A stretch of DNA of 9,999 bases from Planctomycetota bacterium (lineage in GTDB: Bacteria; Planctomycetota; Planctomycetia; Pirellulales; Thermoguttaceae): the NCBI GenBank assembly GCA_025356915.1, contig JANXQG010000019.1:1-9999 (forward strand), given 5' to 3'. A program made the position numbers and the translations under genes. Shown here piece by piece: positions 1 to 5,627 of the stretch. The notes beneath the pieces were generated by a model. The model was not told where the DNA came from. It made no database searches and was given only the letters and a program-made list of their open reading frames with translations. Each line of letters opens with the position of its first letter. The stretch's first letter is position 1.

Positions 1-135
1 CAGACGCCGATAGGCCGGGTTCACCACCTGCGTGGTCTCATCCAAAGCTTCCAGGCCGCGGTCCACAAGTCGGTCCAAGGCATAATGTTCTCGCATGTAA
101 CGAAAGAAATTTTCCTGCGACCAGCGGGAGAACAT
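1..135 (-). CDS. Transposase-like protein fragment, runs off the left edge
   Basis: A 45-codon open frame runs from ATG at 135 to the window edge without a stop. It reads MFSRWSQENFFRYMRE, then HYALDRLVDRGLEALDETTQ, then VVNPAYRRL. The pattern RWSQENFFRYMREHxxLDRLxDxG followed by VVNPAYR resembles a stretch I associate with planctomycete putative transposases, where it usually lies well inside a longer protein; this is from memory. The ATG overlaps the stop of the radical-SAM gene as TGATG. An in-frame ATG at 147 would add MSGV, and the frame stays open further upstream across the end of the neighbour, so the start is uncertain. If the family match is right, this is the inner or C-terminal part of a transposase that has lost its front. 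It could instead be a small ordinary gene translated with the radical-SAM gene. Confidence 0.4.
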   Translation of the reverse strand, partial: MFSRWSQENFFRYMREHYALDRLVDRGLEALDETTQVVNPAYRRL

Positions 136-1457
136 CACCCCAGACATCGCAGCCCTGGCCAGAGCAGCGAGGCATTCTCGCGTAGATATTGCCAGCGAAA
201 ATAATACCGCCGAAAGCATTTCGCCAGCAGCCACTCGATCCGCTCCGGCGTGAGGTGGTCGTACTTCAGCAGCGGCGTATATACGTTGAAACGGCTGTAA
301 TCGAGATCGGCCATGCGATCTCGCATCTGCGTGAAAAATGGCGTACCCGGATAGGGTGTGACCACATTGAAATTGGCGAACGTCGGGCCTAGGGCGATCG
401 CATGGTCGCGGACGCGACGGATCGATGCTTCGGTATCTTCGGGGAACCCGATCATGAACCCGGCCACGGTGCGAATACCAAGCTCACGGCAACTGGCAAT
501 GAAGGCGTGCTGCCGGTCCTGGTCGATTGTCTGCCGGTGATAGTTCTCAAGCGTTGGATCGCTGGGAGTTTCGATGCCGACCGTCACGCTCGTCAAACCG
601 GCACGCTTCATCAATCGCAACATTTCCGGCGGCAAGAGTTCAATGCGGCTCTCAATCGAGAATTGAATCTTCCGTGGCAGCCGCGCAATCTGCTCGATGA
701 TGCGGGCGGTTCGCTCGCGACTGAGACCGAAAAGCGGATCGCGGAACTTGAACGATTGAAAGCCCCAGCGGCGGATTCCGTGCTGGATTTCATCAACGAC
801 CGCCTCCGGATCGCGGAAGCGCGTGGTGCTGTCCAGCACCAGATAAGGGCAATAGTTGCACTTGAAGCGGCAACCGCGACTGGCCTGAATCAGCCCCGTG
901 GGAAATCGCCAGAAATCGTAGCCAATGCGGAAACGCTCGGGACTGAATAGCGACCAATCTGGCAACGGCAGACGATCGAGCTCTTCGATCACGCCCAACG
1001 GCACCTTGCCCCCGGGATGTTCGAGTACTTCGTCCAATCGCCAAAGCAACTGCTCGGCCTCGCCCTGCACCACCGTCACGCCAAGGCCCTCGAATTCCTG
1101 CGGCAGAATGCTGGCAGTGGTGCCGACCACCAGTACCCGTGCTTTCGGCTCTTCAGCCAGCAGACGGGCGATCACCTGCCGTTCCAGGTCAAGCGTGATC
1201 AGCGACGGGTTGAACAGATAGAGATCGGCCCCTCGCGGCGGCTGATCGACGACGTACCTCACGCCATGCCCTAGTCTGGCGAAGACTGCCGCCAGATAGG
1301 CGAATAGCAAGGCCGCAGGCCGCCGATCGCGGCGGTAGAACGAGCGGATGATTGCATCTCGCGGCCCGCCCAGCCCACGGTACATACCCACACCAAAGCC
1401 ACCGGCAAAATCTTTGGAAACGTCGTGTTGGCGAGTATCCCACAGGAGAATGTTCAT
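135..1457 (-). CDS. B12-binding-type radical SAM protein
   Basis: A 440-residue radical-SAM enzyme. The iron-sulfur motif SRGCRFKCNYC gives Cys196, Cys200 and Cys203, spaced CxxxCxxC. Residues about 50-145 look like the Rossmann-type fold placed before the barrel in B12-binding radical-SAM proteins, but no DxHxxG cobalamin motif is visible, so cobalamin binding is doubtful. Downstream are SIESRIE (268-273), VGIETPS (293-299), the glycine-containing GFMIGFPEDT (333-342) and TPYPGTPFF (367-375), all typical of this class. Such enzymes cleave S-adenosylmethionine to a 5'-deoxyadenosyl radical and often modify lipids, cofactors or natural products; the substrate is unknown here. The ATG overlaps the stop of the glycosyltransferase gene by four bases (ATGA), which indicates translational coupling and a shared pathway. 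The protein ends in WPGLRCLG, right at the transposase-like fragment. Confidence 0.9.
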   Translation of the reverse strand: MNILLWDTRQHDVSKDFAGGFGVGMYRGLGGPRDAIIRSFYRRDRRPAALLFAYLAAVFARLGHGVRYVVDQPPRGADLYLFNPSLITLDLERQVIARLLAEEPKARVLVVGTTASILPQEFEGLGVTVVQGEAEQLLWRLDEVLEHPGGKVPLGVIEELDRLPLPDWSLFSPERFRIGYDFWRFPTGLIQASRGCRFKCNYCPYLVLDSTTRFRDPEAVVDEIQHGIRRWGFQSFKFRDPLFGLSRERTARIIEQIARLPRKIQFSIESRIELLPPEMLRLMKRAGLTSVTVGIETPSDPTLENYHRQTIDQDRQHAFIASCRELGIRTVAGFMIGFPEDTEASIRRVRDHAIALGPTFANFNVVTPYPGTPFFTQMRDRMADLDYSRFNVYTPLLKYDHLTPERIEWLLAKCFRRYYFRWQYLRENASLLWPGLRCLG

Positions 1458-2677
1458 GGGACAAGAATCCGCTTGAAAAGCACACGGCCATCCGTGCCAA
1501 GCCGATAGTCAATCGCTCTCCACCTCACACGGTTGCCAAAGGCCGAGGCGATCAGCCCGAGCCATTGGACGAGAGCCACGGCCGGACTCGCCCAGATGTG
1601 CCATCGCCGCACGCCGCGCAGCTCTGGCAGATTCTCCGGCGAGTAGACGGCGGCCAGACTTTGCATGGCCCAGCCACGATAGAAGCCCAAGCTGTAAAGC
1701 ACTCCTAGCACGACCGTCGGCAGCCAGGCACTCGGTCGTTCTCCGAATATCGTACAAGCCAGCAGCCCGAGCGAGGAGAGCCATGCCAGATTGCCGACCG
1801 TCGCCGCAGCCAAGGCCAGCAGCCACCAGCGGAAGGCATAATGCCGCGTAATGCAGTACTGCCGCCGAACGAAATCGAACATGCCGGACCAGTCGAAATC
1901 GACCGGCGAGGTTAATACGCAGGCCGGATCGAAGCGAACCTTCAGTCCACTGCGACGCAAACAGTTTGATGCCACCAAGTCGTCGCTGAGCATTCCATCC
2001 CAGGCTTGGTGGATATTCAACTGCTCGAACGTCTCACGGCGAATGGCCCAGGAGCCGCCCCAGACAATATGGTGTGAATCGCGGCCTAGCACGGCCATCA
2101 CATTGCAATTGATCGCGCAGACCAGATGGTTCGGCACGGTTGGTTTTTGGGGAATGAGCCAGCGATAACCGGTAGTCGCTCCGATTTGCGGCAGGTAATG
2201 TTTGTAGATCGCGGCGCGGACCCAATACGGTTTCGGCCGGCTGTCGGAATCGAAAAAAGCCAGATGGCGGATTTCTGGCTTCAAATCGGCCGTTGCCATG
2301 CGAAGATTATGGACCTTTTGGCCGCAGTCCTCGGCCTGGCCGGCAACAAGCAGCCGTGCCGGCGTCTGTGGACATGCGGCCATGGCCCGGCGGATCACCT
2401 GGCAAGCGGGGTCGCTGGCATCTTCAACAATGAACGTGACTTCGTAGTCCGGATAGTCCTGGGTCAACAAAGCCCAAAGGTTCTCTTCCAGATTGGTGTC
2501 GTGTCCTTTGCAGGGCGAGAACACATGCACCCGGCCGGTGGGGGCATAGTAGGATAGTTTCTTCAGCCGAATCAGGGCACGACGGCGGTGTTCGTAGACA
2601 TTGATCGCAACCAGCAGGGACTGCACGATAGCAATGCCAGCGAGAAAGACATAAGCGATCAGCCAGAGCAAATCCAT
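1454..2677 (-). CDS. Membrane glycosyltransferase, GT2/GT21 (ceramide glucosyltransferase-like)
   Basis: A 407-residue membrane glycosyltransferase that transfers a nucleotide-sugar moiety, probably to a lipid on the cytoplasmic face. Numbered from the ATG at 2677, a membrane helix fills residues 3-28. The GT-A domain follows, with FSPCKGHDTNLEENL (53-67), an acidic VED (84-86), the metal-binding FFDSDSRP (142-149), LSDD (230-233) and RRQYCITRHY (271-280). These stand for the D1, D2, D3 and (Q/R)xxRW motifs of GT21. Three further hydrophobic segments lie at about 285-312, 319-334 and 362-378. The tail WRAIDYRL is usual for the family. The frame can be extended to an ATG at 2725, adding 16 residues. 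I prefer 2677 because the protein then begins directly at the membrane anchor, as family members do; neither start has a clear Shine-Dalgarno site. It overlaps the radical-SAM gene by ATGA. Confidence 0.85.
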   Translation of the reverse strand: MDLLWLIAYVFLAGIAIVQSLLVAINVYEHRRRALIRLKKLSYYAPTGRVHVFSPCKGHDTNLEENLWALLTQDYPDYEVTFIVEDASDPACQVIRRAMAACPQTPARLLVAGQAEDCGQKVHNLRMATADLKPEIRHLAFFDSDSRPKPYWVRAAIYKHYLPQIGATTGYRWLIPQKPTVPNHLVCAINCNVMAVLGRDSHHIVWGGSWAIRRETFEQLNIHQAWDGMLSDDLVASNCLRRSGLKVRFDPACVLTSPVDFDWSGMFDFVRRQYCITRHYAFRWWLLALAAATVGNLAWLSSLGLLACTIFGERPSAWLPTVVLGVLYSLGFYRGWAMQSLAAVYSPENLPELRGVRRWHIWASPAVALVQWLGLIASAFGNRVRWRAIDYRLGTDGRVLFKRILVP

Positions 2678-2822
2678 TTTTTGCTGCAATCCCGGGCGTG
2701 TCTCGCAGAAAATCCCGGCATCCATTGCCGAGTTTCGAGGATCACAAGATAGCTAGCCGGGGGATTTTGGTCAAGATCAAGGGCCGCAGAACTTGCCCTC
2801 TTCCTCCCCCCTGCCAAGACTA

Positions 2823-2933
2823 AGGACCGGCGAATCAATAAGTGTCGGGTTTTCGGAACGTACTCATCTCGCTCCGCGAGATGCATTCCATCTCGCGGAG
2901 CGAGATGAGTACAGTTATTGATTCGCCGGTCCT
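2823..2933. repeat. MITE-like inverted-repeat element 1 with internal REPIN-like hairpin
   Basis: A 111-bp element bounded by perfect 19-bp inverted repeats, AGGACCGGCGAATCAATAA at 2823-2841 and its complement at 2915-2933. Inside is a perfect 24-bp stem (2860-2883 with 2889-2912) around the 5-base loop CATTC. Each arm starts with GTAC and itself contains a palindrome, CATCTCGC-TCC-GCGAGATG, so the hairpin is two inverted copies of a short palindrome. The left spacer is 18 bases and starts GTGTCGG; the right spacer is only 2 bases. It encodes no protein. It sits about 145 bases upstream of the glycosyltransferase start. No clear target-site duplication is seen. Confidence 0.85.
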
Positions 2934-2941
2934 AATCTCCC

Positions 2942-2967
2942 GACAGAAAAATTAGGGACAGAAAAAT
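2942..2967. repeat. Short tandem pair GACAGAAAAAT
   Basis: The 11-mer GACAGAAAAAT occurs at 2942-2952 and again at 2957-2967, a 15-base period, between element 1 and the stop codon of the pilin gene. I recall similar GGGACAGAAAAAT strings as scattered repeats in planctomycete genomes; that link is from memory. It may be the worn end of another mobile element. Confidence 0.5.
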
Positions 2968-2974
2968 GGAAGAA

Positions 2975-3148
2975 TTAGTGAATCGAGCTGGCGGCCTTCT
3001 GGAAAAGGCTGTTCGTTTTGGTTCCGAATGTCATGATTGCTACAAAGCAGACCATGATGATCATGGCCATCATGACGGCATATTCAACGGCGGTTGGGCC
3101 GTCTTCCGCAACCAGAAACGACCACGTGGCCAAAGCAAATTTTCTCAT
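2975..3148 (-). CDS. Flp/Fap-type pilin subunit
   Basis: A 57-residue prepilin of the Flp family, the structural subunit of Tad-type adhesive pili. The order is a short charged leader with a hydrophobic start (MRKFALATWSFLVAEDG), a putative prepilin-peptidase cleavage after Gly17, and a mature start PTAVEYAVMM with Glu at +5 and Tyr at +6 as in Flp pilins. A hydrophobic stretch runs over about 21-41, and the tail is FGTKTNSLFQKAASSIH. The frame opens 20 codons further upstream, but ATG 3148 is chosen because AGGGG lies 7 bases before it and the leader then has the family length. No Tad secretion, ATPase or prepilin-peptidase gene lies in the window, so assembly must depend on a locus elsewhere, or this is one of several scattered pilin copies. 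Confidence 0.88.
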   Translation of the reverse strand: MRKFALATWSFLVAEDGPTAVEYAVMMAMIIMVCFVAIMTFGTKTNSLFQKAASSIH

Positions 3149-3159
3149 TGATGTGCCCC

Positions 3160-3174
3160 TGTCCTGCGAGGACA
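3160..3174 (-). promoter_or_regulatory. Hairpin abutting the pilin ribosome binding site
   Basis: In the minus-strand mRNA, TGTCCT-CGC-AGGACA forms a 6-bp stem whose 3' foot directly precedes the AGGGG Shine-Dalgarno of the pilin gene. It could tune ribosome access, but the stem is short and regulation is inference only. Confidence 0.3.
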
Positions 3175-3296
3175 ACAGATAATGCGAAACGCTACATTTA
3201 CCTTCCACGAAGCGAGATCCCTTTTCGGTTCCCTGACCGAGCCGTCGATCGGGCAGCGTCTATCGCTCCAAATCACTGTGCGCACAAACCTACCTA

Positions 3297-3330
3297 GTTG
3301 ACCATAGCTTTGGGGAAACCCCTGGTCAAC
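3297..3330. promoter_or_regulatory. Bulged inverted repeat upstream of the pilin gene (operator or terminator)
   Basis: GTTGACCA (3297-3304) pairs with TGGTCAAC (3323-3330). Inside, GGGG (3312-3315) pairs with CCCC (3319-3322) around an AAA loop, with an unpaired TAGCTTT on one side only, for 12 bp of pairing in total. It lies midway between the kinase stop and the pilin start, about 150 bases from each. There is no T run on either side, so a classic intrinsic terminator is unlikely; an operator or a structured mRNA leader fits as well. Confidence 0.35.
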
Positions 3331-3482
3331 GAAGCACGTGATAAATTACCGACTTTTGCGGCTTTTCGTAATTTTTGCTCGGACTCCGTCGCTAAATCCG
3401 TTATTACTGGATCAAAGCGATAAGATCGGCATTTGGTCTTGCCAGAAAAAAAGAAATAACAACCGCCCGCAATTCTCCTTCT

Positions 3483-4328
3483 TCAAGCCGCTCTCTCGCT
3501 GAACGTCTCGATCTCCAATCGCACCAGTTCCACCACCAGCTCCACCGGCGATTGCGGACGCCGTAGCGGATCTTTGGCCAGCATCCGATGCACAAGTTCG
3601 GCCACGCGCGGCGGCACATGCGGTGCCAGGCGGCGAAGGTTCGGGGGGGCTGTCTGTTGGTGCTCGACAGCCATTTGTTCGAGCGTCGCGCCTTCCAACG
3701 GCAACCGCCCGGCAAGTAATTGATAGAGTACGACGCCCAAGCTATAAATGTCGCTGCGGATGTCCGGACGATAGGTGGAACCGACATGCTCTGGGGCAAG
3801 GTAATACCCGGTACCGGCAATCGTTCGTGAGACTTCAGCCCTCTCATCGCGATGCCGCGCGAAGCCGAGATCCAAAAGCGTTACGTGCCCCTGCGGTGAA
3901 AGGAAAATGTTGCTCGGTTTGATATCGCCATGCATCCAGCCCGCCTGGTCCAACGCACTCATTGCCTCAGCCGTTTGCCGGGCAATCCACAACACGGCTG
4001 GCGGATCGAGCAAGCGTCGTGCTGCCGTATAGTCCTGGAGCGTGGTACCTTCCAACCACGGCATGACCAGAAATTGCGGCACACGCTTGAGGTGTGATTC
4101 CAGGATCGCAATCAGATGCGGATGTGAAACCTGACGGCCAACCAGGGCCTCGTGGGCGAGCATTCCGATGGCCATGTGGTCCTGCTGCTGACTTCCATGC
4201 AGCATTTTGACCGCGTAAGCAGCCGTGCCGCCGATAGATGCATTCATAGGGCGAGCGCGATAGACACTAGCCCACTGCCCATGCCTGAACCGTTCTAGCA
4301 ATTGCCAGGTGCCAACTTGGGATTCCAT
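3483..4328 (-). CDS. Soluble Ser/Thr protein kinase (Hanks type), catalytic domain only
   Basis: A 281-residue protein that is almost entirely kinase domain. Visible motifs are the ATP-anchoring AVKML with Lys41, the helix-C Glu60 in AHEALVGRQVSHPHL, catalytic loop HGDIKPSN (133-140, Asp135, Asn140), metal-binding DLG (153-155, replacing DFG), APE (178-180), SDIYSLGVVLYQLLAGRLP (192-210) and the final Arg257 before PQSP. The glycine-rich loop is worn (RHGQWASVY), and HRD is HGD, so it is a non-RD kinase that probably does not need activation-loop phosphorylation. There is no membrane helix, PASTA, WD40 or other sensor, unlike many planctomycete kinases. The frame extends 84 codons upstream, but that part has no kinase similarity; ATG 4328 puts MESQVGTWQLLERF in the usual place. 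Targets are unknown; the pilin and DUF3467-like genes are the nearest neighbours on the same strand. Confidence 0.88.
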   Translation of the reverse strand: MESQVGTWQLLERFRHGQWASVYRARPMNASIGGTAAYAVKMLHGSQQQDHMAIGMLAHEALVGRQVSHPHLIAILESHLKRVPQFLVMPWLEGTTLQDYTAARRLLDPPAVLWIARQTAEAMSALDQAGWMHGDIKPSNIFLSPQGHVTLLDLGFARHRDERAEVSRTIAGTGYYLAPEHVGSTYRPDIRSDIYSLGVVLYQLLAGRLPLEGATLEQMAVEHQQTAPPNLRRLAPHVPPRVAELVHRMLAKDPLRRPQSPVELVVELVRLEIETFSERAA

Positions 4329-4335
4329 ACCGATT

Positions 4336-4354
4336 CCATCGGTTTTTCCGATGG
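4336..4354 (-). promoter_or_regulatory. Hairpin just upstream of the kinase start
   Basis: CCATCGG (4336-4342) and CCGATGG (4348-4354) pair around a 5-base loop, ending 7 bases before the kinase ATG in the minus-strand leader. GATTCCAT also repeats at 4321-4328 and 4332-4339, so a second, out-of-frame ATG lies 11 bases before the chosen start. The stem may limit translation initiation; there is no independent support. Confidence 0.3.
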
Positions 4355-4509
4355 GGTAAATGAAGGCAGTCTTGGGGAAGGGCAAGGAAGGGAAGCTGCG
4401 TTGCCTTTTCTGGTTTTCACCAAATTCCTGGGGAAATAACAGGACGCAGTCTAATCCAGTAGTAATTGGTTTATTAAGTCTGTACAGGAGAGGGGATCCC
4501 TCGCTCTTC

Positions 4510-5259
4510 CTAACCCGGCGGTGGAAATGCCCCTCCACCTGCCTGGTGGAATCTTTCAAACGATCCGGCCATTGCATCAATAAAGGATGGCACTCGTCCT
4601 GCGGCGATAAACACGCGGCTTACCACGATAGGCCGCGGATAGAGGCTACTGATGAAGTCGAAACAGAATTCCTCGGGTGTGTGACGAATCATCACGGCGT
4701 TGGCGAACGTGCCGCCCAACAGGTCTTCAGGGAACCGCACCTGTTCGTAAAGTTCGGTAATCGGTCCTGGTGGCGATGACATCGTATGGCCGTGCTGCGG
4801 CATTTCCGGCATCACTCCGCCGCCGGTCTGTAGCGGTGAGTGGCCTGGAGATCCTGCTGGACCGCCGATACCGCCCGCAGGGCTGACCACAGGTCCCCCT
4901 GTAGTGATGACCCCGCTCGGCAGCGGATGGGAACTAGGGTGCGGCGGTACGAATCGAGCCTTCAGCGGCCCGATTTCGCTTTCATAGTGCTTGACGTTTT
5001 GCCGCAGGGCAGCTAGGAACTGTGCGTAACTGTTAGCGGTCATGATGATCCGCCCGACGACCTGTTGCGGCTGAGAGGTCATCGAGAGCAGGTCCAGCAC
5101 GAACAGTTCGTTGGTCTGGAGGACCATCAAGGCGGTCGCAAACACACCGCGGCCGACTTTTTCCGGCACTCGGGCACCGACGGGCGTATGTTGGAAATTC
5201 TGAAAATAGGAATGGCCGCCGGGATCACCCGGTTGGCTGGAGGACGGCTCATCAATCAT
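4510..5259 (-). CDS. Protein with two DUF3467-like domains
   Basis: A 249-residue protein of unknown function made of two similar domains joined by a Pro/Gly/Ser-rich linker (about 104-165). Domain A (29-101) reads RGVFATALMVLQTNELFVLD, then RIIMTANSYAQFLAALRQNV and HYESEIG. Domain B (167-240) reads GGTFANAVMIRHTPEEFCFD, then SRVFIAAGRVPSFIDAM. Both follow the pattern I know for DUF3467: a YANxxxVxxTxxEFxLDF strand pair, RxxMTPxxAKxLxxxL, then YExxxG. The second copy lacks the usual end. ATG 5259 is chosen because AAGGTG lies 6 bases upstream. The frame extends to 5460, but that extension is translated from the inverted-repeat element at 5315-5427 and is not credible. No signal peptide or membrane segment is seen. 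The gene precedes the kinase by 181 bases on the same strand, and a functional link is only suggested by that. Confidence 0.8.
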   Translation of the reverse strand: MIDEPSSSQPGDPGGHSYFQNFQHTPVGARVPEKVGRGVFATALMVLQTNELFVLDLLSMTSQPQQVVGRIIMTANSYAQFLAALRQNVKHYESEIGPLKARFVPPHPSSHPLPSGVITTGGPVVSPAGGIGGPAGSPGHSPLQTGGGVMPEMPQHGHTMSSPPGPITELYEQVRFPEDLLGGTFANAVMIRHTPEEFCFDFISSLYPRPIVVSRVFIAAGRVPSFIDAMAGSFERFHQAGGGAFPPPG

Positions 5260-5314
5260 GGTGGGCACCTTGGAGCGTATTTGTGGTGGCAATGCAATTT
5301 GCCCGCCCCCACTT

Positions 5315-5427
5315 AGGACCGGCGCATCAATTACTGTCGTAGGACGGATTGGCAATCCGTCGAATTGCCGGACGGATTGCCAATCCGTCCTACGGCCAAG
5401 TCCGACACTTATTGAAGCGCCGGTCCT
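5315..5427. repeat. MITE-like inverted-repeat element 2 with internal REPIN-like hairpin
   Basis: A 113-bp sister of the element at 2823-2933, in opposite orientation. The ends are AGGACCGGCGCATCAATTA (5315-5333) and the complement of AGGACCGGCGCTTCAATAA (5409-5427). The 24-bp perfect stem (5338-5361 with 5371-5394, 9-base loop) consists of two inverted copies of GTAG followed by the palindrome GACGGATTG-G-CAATCCGTC. The short spacer begins CTGT. The long spacer, read on the other strand, begins GTGTCGG exactly as in element 1, yet the hairpin sequence is unrelated. It ends about 55 bases upstream of the DUF3467-like start codon. Confidence 0.85.
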
Positions 5428-5507
5428 TACTGGTAATCCTACCGCAGTGTTTGCTGGCACGCAACCACCTCTGGAGAACTACAAAATCTGGTTGAGGCAA
5501 CTCTACT

Positions 5508-5569
5508 GTAGAACGGATTTCATTCCGTTAACCAGAAAAGATAAGGCAACAGAATAAATTCCGTTCTAC
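5508..5569. repeat. REP-like inverted pair (GTAGAACGGA type)
   Basis: Two 22-base arms, 5508-5529 and 5548-5569, are inverted copies with 19 of 22 positions matching, separated by 18 bases. Each arm begins GTAG, then AACGGA, a short A/T-rich centre and an inverted TCCGTT or TCTGTT, so each is itself a weak palindrome. This matches the REP layout (GTAG foot plus imperfect hairpin) in an inverted pair, as in REPINs. Unlike elements 1 and 2 it has no AGGACCGGCG ends. Confidence 0.65.
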
Positions 5570-5598
5570 TAATCGTGTTGCGCCTGCCCTGGGTGCCC

Positions 5599-5627
5599 TT
5601 CACGCATTGGGCAAGGTAGGGTAAAAT
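5599..5627 (+). promoter_or_regulatory. Probable promoter of tRNA-Ala
   Basis: TTCACG (5599-5604), 17 bases, then TAAAAT (5622-5627), which lies 11 bases before the mature 5' end of the tRNA. The spacing and both boxes fit a housekeeping sigma-70-type promoter. Confidence 0.6.

Larger units (their letters stand above)
3149..3482. other. Intergenic region between kinase and pilin genes
   Basis: About 330 bases with no convincing gene on either strand. It holds the 5' leader of the pilin gene and, presumably, its promoter; I could not pick out convincing -35/-10 or sigma-54 boxes. The only clear structure is the inverted repeat at 3297-3330, listed separately. The stretch beside the kinase stop is A/T-richer than the flanking genes. 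Confidence 0.5.

Noticed and set aside
402..950. 182-codon plus-strand frame opposite the radical-SAM gene
   Set aside because: It is antisense to the CxxxCxxC region of a clear radical-SAM protein and has no domain of its own.
3297..3330. Classic intrinsic terminator after the kinase gene
   Set aside because: The stem is bulged, lies about 150 bases from the stop, and has no T run on either side.
4329..4580. Upstream extension of the kinase by 84 residues
   Set aside because: The extra residues show no kinase or signal features, and the frame would overlap the end of the DUF3467-like gene. The ATG at 4328 places the kinase domain at the usual distance from the start.
5260..5460. Upstream extension of the DUF3467-like protein to a start at 5460
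   Set aside because: The added residues are a translation of the inverted-repeat element, and a good Shine-Dalgarno precedes the ATG at 5259.
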